From the NCBI GenBank assembly GCA_963932465.1, contig OZ010786.1, positions 599,281,038 through 599,345,037 of the forward strand: 64,000 bases of DNA, in the 5' to 3' direction. Positions 1 through 10,900 of this stretch are shown piece by piece. A program made the translations under genes and the position numbers. This stretch comes from Maratus speciosus (taxonomy: Eukaryota > Arthropoda > Arachnida > Araneae > Salticidae). Position 1 is the stretch's first letter. The number at the start of each line of letters is the position of its first letter. A model generated the notes under the pieces. That model made no database searches. It was not told the DNA's origin and saw nothing but the letters and a program-made list of their open reading frames with translations.

Positions 1-171
1 TCTTGCAAGCTTGCACATAATCTTCCTCCATGCAAATAGTCTGTTCATTTTACCCCAATAACTCTTTTGCTAACAAAGCCTATCTACTAGTTTTCTGCTA
101 TTTCTTCATATTTAATTTTCGAACTAGTGCTAGGGTCATAATTATTCACTTGCAGTCTTATGAAAAGGCCG

Positions 172-1305
172 AGTACCGAAGGAGGAGTAAAGGAAGAGTA
201 CCAAGGCTTCGGTATTCGGCAACCTAATACTTGAAACTTTTTAATACGCATTTTTACATATATTAGCTTTTTTAATAAGTTTTAATTGAAATTAATTCTC
301 AATAATTTAATTCAGTTACATTGTTATTCTTAAATTTAATTACACAAAAAAATTTAATGACTTTTTTTCCACTCACAAATTTACTAATCCATTACTTATT
401 TTTTATTATTTTATCACTAGTCAATACCCAAAAATAACCTATGAAAGTATTAAACTATACAGGGTATTATTAAGGATAAGGATTGTCAGAAAAATAAAAG
501 TTCATTCCAATAAAAAGAAACACTGTTGTCATTAAGCTGATTTACTGATTGTCTAATTATAAACATATTGAATAGGAATGTTTTCAAAATACAAAAGGTA
601 TCATATCAATTTGTAAATTTAACTATTTTCTGTCACATTATTGATAGAAAATTTATATTTTGATTAGATAATATTTTAACATTGTGGTGATGAAGATAAG
701 AAATTTGAGCGATTTTGATATAATGGTTATAAAAGCTATAGGATAGGCATAGGGGTATACTTATTTGATGTGTGTATTTTCTTTAATATACACCTTAGAT
801 AGAGAGATATGAACTCTGATATACTTATTTCATGTGTATATTAAAGAAAATACACATTAAATAAATTTAAATAAATAATAAAAAAAAAAAAACATATGCA
901 GAAGTAAATAAAATTAAATGATAAGGGAAAGATGCACATCTTCCTTACTTTTTTTTTCTCTGTTGTAGACAGTTGTTCTGATTTCACACCTATGTAGACT
1001 ATTTTAGCAAGGAAAAAGTTTTTTTTAAAATTAAAAATGGCCTTTGACTTGTTTTTTGTAGTGCAGCTGAACTCTGAACTCATGCACATAATATCATTGT
1101 TTAACCATTGCACATAATATCATTGTTGCACATAACTCATTGTTTAGCCTATTCTACTGCAAAGTAAAAGAGAATTCTTCTACTTCTAAGAAAATACTTA
1201 TCTGCAATTATTCGGCCGAATACTTAAAAGTATTCGGCTGAAGCTGAATATTCGGTTTACATGCCGAACCACCGAATCAAATATTCGGTATTCGGTCAGT
1301 CCCTA
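172..1305. mobile_element. Non-autonomous hAT-like element, copy 1 (left end damaged)
   Basis: The sequence is collinear with the intact copy at 60100-61507, including the shared interior ttgaaactttttaata block (from about 233) and a common segment near 900-1090. The right end carries palindromic ATTCGG repeats and ends in GTCCCTA. The left terminus is rearranged and lacks the TAGGGATTGACC end seen in the other copy. No transposase is present. Unlike copy 2 it lacks the 284-bp MITE, so it records the empty site. Confidence 0.75.
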
Positions 1306-1318
1306 ATTTACATCACTA

Positions 1319-2389
1319 TAAAGATGAAAATAAGGAATTTTGCATAGTAGCCACTGGTCGGTAGGTTGACTTTATTTAGTAGCCAGTTACTGGCTAGTGA
1401 GAATAATTTCTTTAGCAGCCAGTAAATACATTTATGTCACTGAATATTTAATTTATGGGTATATTTTAGGTATGCTTATCCACTGAGTAGTAGGTGTGAT
1501 TCAAAATTAAAAAAAAAAAAAAAAAAAATCTGAAATTTACAGCAAATTTTCTGAAATGTAGCTGGGGGGTGGGGGGCTGGTACTAATTATGTGTTTTTCT
1601 CACAATCCTTTAACGAAATTTGCATATTTCCGTGATCTATTGGCGATGTTTGTGTTTCTTCTGCGATCCTTTGATGAAATGTGTTTTTTTCGCGATCTTT
1701 TGACAAAATTCGCATTTGTTTTCACGATTCTTTGATGGAATTCGCAGTTTTTTCTCGCGATTCTTTGACAAAATTTGCATCATTTTTCGGCGATTTTTTG
1801 ACGAAATTCACGTTTTCTCTGTAATCCATGGACGATATTTGCATTTTTTCTGTGATCCATTGACGATATTTGCGTTTTTCCGTGATCCATTGATGACATT
1901 TTCGTTTTTTCCGCAATTGTTTGACGAAATTTGGGTTTTTAGCGATCTTTTGACAAAATGTGTGTTTTTTCGTGATCTTTTGACAAAATTCTCGTTTTTT
2001 TTCCTAGGTGATTCTTTGACAAAATTCTCATTTTCTTTCACGATCTATTGACGACATTTCCGCGATCATTTGATGGAATTTGGGTTTCTTAGCAATCCTC
2101 TGACGAAATTTGGGTTTCTTAGTGATCCTCTCAGGAAATGTGCATTTTTTTTTCGCGATCTTTTGACAAAATTTACGATCATTCAACAAAATTTATGTTT
2201 TTTCGCAATTCTTTGATGAAATGTGTGTTTTCTCACGATCTTTTGACAAAACTCGCATTTTTTTCTTCTATGATTCTTTGAAGAAATCCCTTTTGGAAAA
2301 TCCTGCGTTTGGCCGGTACTTTCCATATTTTCTAATCGCCAGTTTTTCACATTTAATCGCCGAGTGGCGACTGCTTATTTTCATCTTTA
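1319..2389. mobile_element. hAT-like non-autonomous element carrying a minisatellite
   Basis: A perfect 8-bp target duplication, catcacta, lies at 1311-1318 and 2390-2397. The terminal inverted repeats are TAAAGATGAAAATAAG at the left and CTTATTTTCATCTTTA at the right, followed inward by GCCACT-type subterminal repeats. The interior is mostly the roughly 30-bp minisatellite. There is no coding capacity. It abuts copy 1 of the TAGGGAT family on its left. Confidence 0.85.
1596..2290 (+). repeat. Minisatellite array A, ~30-bp unit (core cctttgacgaaattt)
   Basis: About twenty imperfect copies of a unit resembling gatcctttgacgaaatttgc plus a T-run. Unit length drifts between roughly 28 and 34 bp. 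The array yields several spurious K/R/F-rich open frames on both strands because the unit has few stop codons. The same unit occurs near 20.1, 33.6 and (diverged) 43.9 kb. Confidence 0.88.
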
Positions 2390-2439
2390 CATCACTAGTA
2401 GTGTTTTAATGCTGTACTTTTCTGTTTTTACATGAATTT

Positions 2440-3224
2440 TGAATTTCAGATTGATCTTCATGCATCAGTTCTACAGCTTTATTTTTTAAGCATTTTTTAA
2501 ATTCCACATTTGTATTTTTCAGTGAAAAATGACAATTTAAATCAAGGATCAATAGCAGTTGCTATAAAATAATGAAAATGTTCTTTGATTTCGATTTCAA
2601 TTGTATCCTGCTGATTCTCATTTGCCATGTTTTCATTTTTCACAAATATGAATCTTTTTTATAATTCACTTTTTAATGCCTCTTTCACTGTACCACAATC
2701 AAAGAAAGAAAATGATTAGAACTTCCCTTTTCCAAAAAATGCAGCAATGTATCAGGAATGCAAAATTTATGGTATAACTCCTAGTATGATCTATTCATTT
2801 GAGTTCATCAATGCTGTGATTACTTTGAATGGCAATAACAATTTCACTACACATTCCAGTAATTGCCACTGAACTGTGGTTAAATTTGTTATTTCATTTT
2901 TTAGCAGTATAAAAGCAAAGAGGCCGTTAAATTTATGCAAGCTTTTTGACATAAGATACTCTGAGTTCCATCTTATTGTTAATTATGGCTTTCTTATGAT
3001 TAATTGATTTTTTTTTTTTTTTTTTTTTTTTAATTCAGAGACAAATACAACTGAACCTTTAAAAATTTTGAGCATGCAACAAAGCAGTTGTTAAAATGTA
3101 CCACAATGCTTTTAGTTTTAGCTAACATGTCAGAAATAGCATGTTGGGAAGATAAACCCGATTTTATTATAAGATGCACATTGCGAATAGTGCAAGCTAC
3201 ACTTTTAACATCAGCATTTTGCAT
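2440..3224 (-). pseudogene. Decayed hAT (ZBED-type) transposase
   Basis: Scattered frames on the minus strand carry hAT hallmarks in the right order. First comes ADVKSVACTIRNVHLIIKSG with IVVHF nearby (3030-3224), then LTTVQWQLLECVVKLLLPF (about 2810-2890), then ATAIDP*FKL (about 2570), where the conserved DPRFK has a TGA stop in place of the arginine codon. Such enzymes cut and paste hAT elements, leaving 8-bp duplications. Multiple frameshifts and stops make it inactive. It may derive from the source of the hAT derivatives around it, but its own ends were not located. Confidence 0.72.
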
Positions 3225-3565
3225 TATTCAATGAATTGTTATAGCAACCAATAACTCTTTTTGAAAGACAGATTTTAGTATCAGAATGAGTTAGATAAAC
3301 TGAAGAATCATTTTTAATTTTATATTGTTTAATTGTACTTTTTATGTTTTTTTTTTTTTTTTTAAATAAGGCTACTGTTTCTAAATTTTTTAATTTTCAA
3401 AAATTTTCTTTAAAATTCAAATTTAATTAGAAATTATTTTAAAAGTTAATAAAAAAATATGATTATGTGCTCAACATGCATGTTTATATATATCAGCATA
3501 TATAGAGAGACACACACACATACAGCTATGTTACTCTTAAGCTCCCTTTATGTGTGCATCTGTGG

Positions 3566-4942
3566 CTCTTTCTTATACACAACTCCTTATTATCTGAGGA
3601 GAAACCAGTACCATCAGTTGATGCAACTCGCATTCAACGACGGGACTTGACTTTATCAGCATATGCTTACAATATTGAGTATTGGAAAAGGAAGTTGCAC
3701 GGAAATGATGATGCCCGTGGTAGACTCCCACTAAAATCTGAAATGTCAGATCGATCAACAGTCGAGTCTGTTTTACTTATCCGGTAGTTAAATGATAGCC
3801 CACTGAAGCACATCTAATCCAAAGGGAGATAGACAAGTGTCCTGCACTGAGTCGTCTGAGATCACACATTCAAAATGGATGGCCAAGAAAGGTAGTAGAG
3901 AACTTGCAAACTTTTTAATCTATCCGGAATGAACTGTCAGTAGAAGAAAATATCCTCAGAGGTTCCTGTGTTTTTGTCCCAGGAAAATTTCATGAATTTG
4001 TTTTGAATGAACTTCACAGTGCTCATTGAGGTATTTTTGCAATCAAATCCCTGGCTCGTTCCCATGTCTAATGGCCTGGTATTGATCAGGACTTAGAAAC
4101 AAAAGGCACAAAACTGCCTTGACTGCCAAGAAAATATCACATCTCCTCCTTCGACACGAATCTCTTGCCTCATACATGACAAACCTTGGGAAAGAATACA
4201 TATCGACCATGCAGGTCCTGTAGAAGGTCATTGGCTATTGATTGCAATCTATGCTAAAAACAAAGTGGCTTGAGGTGATTCCTGTGCCTAACACAACATC
4301 AGCTTCAACTGTAACAACTATGCACAGCACAACCTTTTTGCACGCTTCGGGTTATCACAGAGTTAAGTAAGTGATAATGGACCTCAGTTCCGTAGTGATG
4401 AATTCACTTGCTTCTTACAGAAAAATTGCATTACGCCTATAAAAGCGGTACTGTACCATCTGAATTCAAAAGTTTTAGCAGAAGGAGCAGTACGTATAGT
4501 GAAATCTGCATTGAAGAAAGTAAAAGAAGGAACTTTCACAGAGACTCTGGTTAGATTTCTTCCAAACTTCCGAAACACCCCATCAAGGTTACCAGGTACA
4601 TCTCCAGATGTTGCAATGTTTGAATGCCCTCTTCGCATTCATTTGGACCTCATCCACAATGCTAAAACCCAAACACCTGAGAAGAGAGAAACCCATATAA
4701 ACAAATTCACAGAATGCACTCCAGCTTGGGTGTGTTCTTTTCGGCAGGGCCCGTCTTGGGTTGCTGAAAGTGTCATATGCCCAATGGGAAATATAATGTG
4801 CAAAATCAAGACTGCTTGGGGTACTTGGATACGACACATTGACCAAGTCTGCTACAGACATGAAGACAGTGTTAATGAAATTCTTCTAGCTCCAGATGCA
4901 TCAGCTCCTGCACCTCCAGCTTCAGATGCGTCAGCTCCTAAT
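3566..4942 (+). pseudogene. Gypsy (K02A2.6-like) retrotransposon pol, RNase H end and integrase, part 1
   Basis: The reading begins at the end of the RNase H region (ATRIQRRDLTLSAYAYNIEY, then a decayed NADALSRLP-like segment). It goes through a zinc-finger remnant (QNCLDCQ) to the integrase core: PWERIHIDHAGPVEGHWLLI, SDNGPQFRSDEF and, near the third acidic position, VLAEGAVRIVKSALKKV. The D-D positions are visible and the glutamate region is recognisable. Several stops and frameshifts lie between 3787 and 4490; from 4499 one frame is open to the insertion. The 5' LTR, gag, protease and most of the RT are absent, so this is a 3' fragment. It is interrupted at 4942 by a hAT element and resumes at 6382. 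Confidence 0.88.
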
Positions 4943-6381
4943 CAGGGCTTAATTTGCGTCGAAGCATAGTTCTGGTACTTCTCTGTTTTTAATAAATATT
5001 TAAATATTGGTTGTAATTCACCGGAGCTCATAAATACAGGGTTCCGGAGCCCAGTGCAATAGTGCTTCCAAAAAAACCACAGTGTAAATTACTTTTTCCT
5101 TTCCTTCCCATCTCTAAGCTTTTGAGTTCTTTTTTATCAAAACACTTCTATGTGACGTAATGTGTCACACACGTAGGAGACGGAGATGAAATGGTCTCAA
5201 TTTTTATATCAGTTTTTGGATTTGGACTGGCTCGAGCTCAAGCTGTCTTACATTGAAAATTTTATTTATTTATGCATAAAAAAGAAAAAAATTTCCTCCT
5301 TCAAAATTACATATTCTATTCTATTTCAAATCATTTTAGTGCTATTTTGATCAGAATGGAGGAAAAACAGAAATCGCGTTTTTCTATTCTAGTGATATTT
5401 GCAAATTTATGGCACTGTAGACGGCAACGTGTTGAAAATGGCACTTCTCAAGAGACTGAACAATGAATTTGCTTTCAGTTCAAATTTCTTTTGCCAGTAG
5501 GATAATTTTTAATTGGCTGGTTTCTTTTATTTTTTATTTAGATGTCTAACCTGAAAAGAATATTTTCTGTTTTTATCCAACGAGCATCAGTTTGAATTTT
5601 TGTTTGTTTGAGGTTTTTTGTCCTCTATTAAGTACGAGTATAAAAATCACATTAGTGATTTTTCTATTTATTTTGTATCATGAATGCTGCCCATGGCAAA
5701 GCTCTGCTCTGCACATTTATGAAGTCATTTTCATTTTTAAGCAGATATAATTTCCATTCTGATAGAGAGCAATCAAGCAGTGTTTACTCTTTCTTTTTTT
5801 TTTTTCTTTTTTTTTCTTATAAAAGCCTCAAATCTTTCCGATAATGGTATCAAATTTTTAATTTAATCCGATTTTCAGAGACTCTTCACAAAAGATTGTT
5901 ATGCGGAAGGAATCGGTTATAGTTTAAGATATGCACCTTTATAGGAAATTGAAAAACATTGTTCTTCAGCATATGAATATTAATTTCTGTAAATTTCATT
6001 CATTTTTTTCATTAAAAAAAATGCATAGCTACGAACTATCCCTTTTTTGTGTTAACTCTATTCCCGAATCATAATCCTTACCTTTTATCACAGAATTCTG
6101 CAATTAATTAACATTAAAATTAGGCAAAGATCACTGTTCGGAAAAAGTAATAATTAAAAAGTGGAATACTTGACAGCTAAGGGTATGCTGATAGATAGAT
6201 ATATTTAAAATTTTTATTTTGCTAAAGAAAAAAAAAATTCTATAAATTTTGCAAATAATGTATGAAACATAAATATGCAGATTGGAGTGACAGGGGAGGG
6301 GGGAACAGTACAGTTGTTAGTTACTGGCAGTAACGCAGAATATTAGGGCTCCAGTACTTTTTTGTTAGAAATTAAGCCCTG
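4943..6381. mobile_element. hAT-like non-autonomous element inserted in Gypsy pol
   Basis: Ends are CAGGGCTTAATTT at the left and its complement AAATTAAGCCCTG at the right. The flanking 8-mers ctcctaat (4935-4942) and ctcctact (6382-6389) match at 7 of 8 positions. The interior of 1439 bp is AT-rich with no convincing transposase; a short open frame near 5272-5466 is not recognised. Confidence 0.85.
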
Positions 6382-6592
6382 CTCCTACTATGTTGCAACC
6401 TAAATGTGCAATGGATTTACCGCCTGCTGAAGTTACTAACACACATTTATTGACTGAACAGGTGTCAAATACCCCAGAACCTCCACTGCAGTCTCGTCTC
6501 AACATGTAAGTGCCCTGGACATAGAAAACAGTTCTCAGGCAAACCCCTGGCACTCTCACCACAAGTAGTGTTACAGAATTCAGGAACTCCAC
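6382..6592 (+). pseudogene. Gypsy pol C-terminus, part 2 (after hAT insertion)
   Basis: Reading through from ...DASAP before the insertion, the same frame continues as TMLQPKCAMDLPPAEVTNTH, and a later frame has RQTPGTLTTSSV and RNSTV, a decayed form of the basic RRSTR-type tail that ends these polyproteins. This shows that the 1.4 kb between 4943 and 6381 was inserted into an older, then contiguous coding sequence. Confidence 0.75.
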
Positions 6593-6719
6593 AGTTTAGA
6601 CGCTCTAATCCTCCAAAGACAAAACCTGCATGCCTGCAATATTAGACACTAGAACTGTTATTCAGTATTTTGAACTGTGCACGTCTAAAAAACTTTAATG
6701 TTTTCTGTCAACTTTCTTT

Positions 6720-6880
6720 AAAAAGGAAGAGGATGTTGTATTGTAATATGTTCTGATGTACACTCTGCAAAATGTTATCTGGCCGTGATCGACAACTTCT
6801 CGCCGGCTGATGCAAGTGGCGATGTATGAAGGTTGGATCTTGAATCCACAAACAAACGTGTTAATGTTATAGCATACAGC
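6720..6880 (+). repeat. Polypurine tract and start of the Gypsy 3' LTR
   Basis: A purine run, aaaaaggaagagga, at about 6720-6733 is immediately followed by tgttgtattg, a typical TG start of an LTR, about 140 bp downstream of the pol tail. The LTR's 3' border is not clear; similarity-free sequence begins somewhere after 6870. No matching 5' LTR exists in the window. Confidence 0.5.
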
Positions 6881-7792
6881 TTAGTTTTATAATTAATGAT
6901 AAACTAATTAGCTAGGATTACTTCACAACTTAAACTCTAAATGTATATGAAAGGATAAAGATTAACCCTTTTTTTTTTTTTTTAAATTTAACCGTTTTAA
7001 AAATTTAAAGTTTAAAAGCAAAAGTTCAAAAATTAAAATTCCCAAATTTTATCTAAGTTGCGAAATGCCATAGTCTAAATCTTATTTGCCCCAGTTAAAA
7101 TTGTTTTCCAACCCAACATTTATCACTTTCATACTTCAAATCTGATTTATCTTTAAGAATAAAAATGCTGTTTTAATGCGATTCTCCGCTTTTGTGGTCA
7201 GAGCTAAAAACCTAGATGCCAAACCAATAAAAGCACCACAATGCCTAGATACTTTTTAGCCTATTAAAGGAGATCACCTCCTATTTCTTTAGTGTCCTAC
7301 TCTAGTAGAAATATTCCATACTTAAGACAACGAAAAATCTGTGTCTTTTTATGATCATAAATTGCTAAATTAACTATCAACATCCGGCAGCGCCTTTGGG
7401 AAATCAGGCAGCGACCACTTTCAAGCTGATTGGACCTAATTTTACAAACGGATCACATGCAATGCAAAGAAAAAATAAAACCAGGTCCCAATGAACTCTA
7501 TCTCGTTTTCTTTTACTCATATCTACTCACAGCGAAAATGCCACTTCTACCTGAAATGTAATGCCATTCAACAAACCAGCCATGGTTCGCAAACGCCCCT
7601 GCACCATACCGGAATTCCAAAGAGGGCCGCTATGCTAAAAAGCGTCCTGTAGTTGTCGCCCCCGAGGCAGAGAACCCTGTTGCTTTCCTGGACATATTAC
7701 ATGTATATAATTGTAAGTTGTATAGAATATATATAATTCATAATCAATAAAAAAAAATGGAATAAAAAGAATAGAAAGAAATATATACATAC
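6881..7792. other. PRIM2 intron 6 sequence, nothing identified
   Basis: AT-rich sequence with one moderately GC-richer patch (about 7370-7690). On the minus strand, a short frame starting MSKRKRDRVHWDLVLFF sits at about 7400-7510, but it stops after about 37 codons and matches nothing I recognise. No PRIM2 exon 7 is visible. Confidence 0.4.
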
Positions 7793-7930
7793 TGCTAATG
7801 CATGAGAAAGATGAGTTCTATAAGCTGACAAAACAGTTAAGACTAAATCATTTTCAGTTATATATGCATAACCTCCATTTAAATAAACTCTCCTGTTTTT
7901 AACTAAGTCTAAAACTTCTGTAAAAGGTAC
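7793..7930 (-). CDS. PRIM2: PRIM2 coding exon 6 (last in window)
   Basis: 46 codons: VPFTEVLDLVKNRRVYLNGG, then YAYITENDLVLTVLSAYRTH and LSHALA. It matches the p58 block with LDL--RKVYL--GYAYVP and the RLSKALA segment. The acceptor is CTTAG and the donor a consensus GTATGT after LSHALA (phase 0), so the next exon should begin with a LTAR-like segment. I searched 1-7790 by eye on the minus strand and found no such exon, so the rest of the gene lies to the left of this window. Confidence 0.93.
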
Positions 7931-10900
7931 CTAAGTCAATGAAAAATAACTTTAAGAACATAAGTAAAAATATATGAGCAAATAAAACCAAACAAACAGG
8001 GTAATAATAATTTAAAAAAAAAAAAACTGTCTTACTTTATAATATTTTACATTCTTCACTTTATGCATGGTATTAGTGTAGCCAATACGCAAGTTGTCTC
8101 CAAGAGCATTTATCTCTTCCTCACTGATCTAAAGCAAATAAAAATAAGAGCTGTGGCTTTAGTATAATTGAATAAAAAAATATTGAAAACAAATCAAATT
8201 TATGCACAAATATTTAAGTTCTAAAACAGGTAAAAGAGGATACAGCTGAAAATAAGAAAATTTGGCTCTTATTCAGCGGGGGATGTTTTTAGTAGCCTGT
8301 TTCTGCCCAGTAGTTCTTTTTATTTTTAATGGCCATCCTATCTACCAGTTAGTGTAAATATTTCCTTGATAGGAAAATGTATATAAATAGCACTTGAAAA
8401 ATGAGAAAGCAATGTAAAGAGGTAGCTTAAAGTTATTTATTCAAATCTAATAGTAAGAAAAATTATTAATAAATTTGCAAAATAACAATTCAAGTTGTTT
8501 TTATTTAGGCAACTTTGTCCTTAACTCAATAAAAAATAAAAATATTTGAAAATGGGAACTTTCAATCCTTTCAGAAGTTGAAACAAAATTGATTGAATGA
8601 ATGAATGAATAAATAAATAAAGCTTTGTACATACCCAAGAGCGAATGCTTATATTTTAAAAGTAATTCTGCGAACCCTAATGGGGCCTTCTTCAACTTAG
8701 CAGCGTTCGAAATCCTTGGTGGTCTGCTGGTCCGAGACCACTAAAAATTCAATCGGACCACTAATTTAAAAAATTTAGTGGTCCGCAGGACCAGTAGCTT
8801 TTTTCCCTCTGACAGGTAAACGTAAATTTTCCCATCCCTGAGAAAACCGCAACCAAACACAAACCACAGAATTTTATTTTATTTAAAAAAATTGCATTAA
8901 AACTTTGTCAGTTGAAATAAATAATCGGAAATAAAATACATAATTATAATTAATAATTTTATAGTTTTTTTTTTCATGTACTGTTTATTTAATTTTTAGC
9001 AAATTCTATTTTTACATTTTATTATGCTGAAAATTTTGGGTAACTGAAAGAAAGTTTGGCTTATATTCTAGTAGGAAGAGGAGGAGGGGGGGGGGGGGTG
9101 TCACTTGAAGGGTTAAAGGTACATAATAGAATTTTATGTAGCGGGCCAGTGACGATGTTTGCGGACCAGTAAACTCTGATGTTTACTGGTCCTTTGGACC
9201 AGTGACTTTTTTTTATCAATTCTACTGCTGCTTAGGATCCATACTCCTCTGTTCATACTCTTGAGTAAGTAATTTAACATGTAAAGTAGTTTTCCAATTC
9301 CTACAAACTGAAAACTCTACAGTAATTACAGATTTTTGCTAGAGCACCGTTCAGCTGTGCCAAAGTTTTGAGGGTATGGAAGCTGTCTTTTACACCTATC
9401 AAATAATTCAGATTAAATTTCTTGACAAAGCCCACAAGAAAGAGATCCACATAGCTGTCAACCGTTCAATTTTTTCAAGTCTAACAGACCTATTTTGAAT
9501 TGGAATACGTATTTAATGAAATGGGTTTTGTTTCAATGTGGTACTTATTTGGTTTCATTTATTAAATAAAATTTCTGGTTCAAAATATTTTTGTTTGACT
9601 TTTAACTTTTGTGAAGTAATACTACTGTAAATACAGCTCACATTTTATACTTACTGCTCCTATGACTATACTAAGGCAAAACGGCCATTCTGAAAATTTA
9701 AGCCTGCAAAAACTTTTTATAAAGTAGTATGGGAGCAGAAAGTCTGAGTAGTTTAGTTTTGCTCTCAATTGAGAACGATCAAGTTTACCAAATTAACTTT
9801 GAAAAAGTAATCAATGACTTTGATTCGGAAAAACTTAAGAAATATAAGTTTTTATAATCAAATATTATTCACCAGTTAAACTTCTTACAGCATAGGCTTT
9901 ATCATTATCAAAGTGTAACTAGAGTGTACTAGTGTAAGTTATTGAGCAATTTTCTTTTACATACTTGAATTGCACAATTATTTAACATGTATTATTTTAT
10001 TTATTAATTTATTACTCTGATCTTAAGCTTGGCAGTACAACGACTTTAATGCCGTTTCATATAACTCTATTTTTTTGTGTCGTAACATATATTATTGTAC
10101 TTAACTGTTTTAAGCTAATGTAAGGAACAAATTTCAAGAAAACTCGGTAAATATTTGGCTGTAGTTATACCGAGTTCGTACACACATTTCTTTAAATAAA
10201 AATCGAGGACTTTTAAGGATTTTCAAGGACCAAACTCAAAAAAATGTAAGGACCTACAAATTGAATAAACTAATGAATTATAATATACATTTTAAAATAA
10301 AATATTTAATTATTTTGGGAAATTTCAGCGTGTGGCAGTAGAAATCTAGACGACTGTCACTTATAGTTATTTCTAAATAACAAATACTGAAGAAACCCCC
10401 CTCCCCCCATAAATTTAAAGATAGTAAATTTAGTAAACAGGAAGATAAGGAAAGGAAGTGCGTGTGTGTGTAGAGAGGTAAAGGAGGAGAAGCAAAGTAA
10501 TTTTTTTTTTTGAGTAAAATTATATAAACGATTTATTTATTGTTACAATAAAGTAGCAGATATAGCAGAAAAGTTTTTAAAAAAGCAACGACTTTTAAGG
10601 TTTTTAAGTTTGTGAGCTGAGGGGGGCAAAACAAATTTTTTTTCTTTGCAGGGGGGGGGGGGGGGGGGAGATAGTTTATTAGATTAATTAATTATTTACC
10701 TTACTAAAGATTTACAAACAGGTAGAAAAAACAATAAACTAAGAAGTTTTAAAGACTTTAAATTTTATGTGGTGAGAGGGAGGGGGAGGGGGAAGGACAA
10801 ATGCTAATTTCGGTGGGGAGGAAGGAGATTTATATGATCAATTGTTTACCGTTACAATAAAATGAGAAATACAACAGAAAAAGTTTTTTAAAAATTAAAG

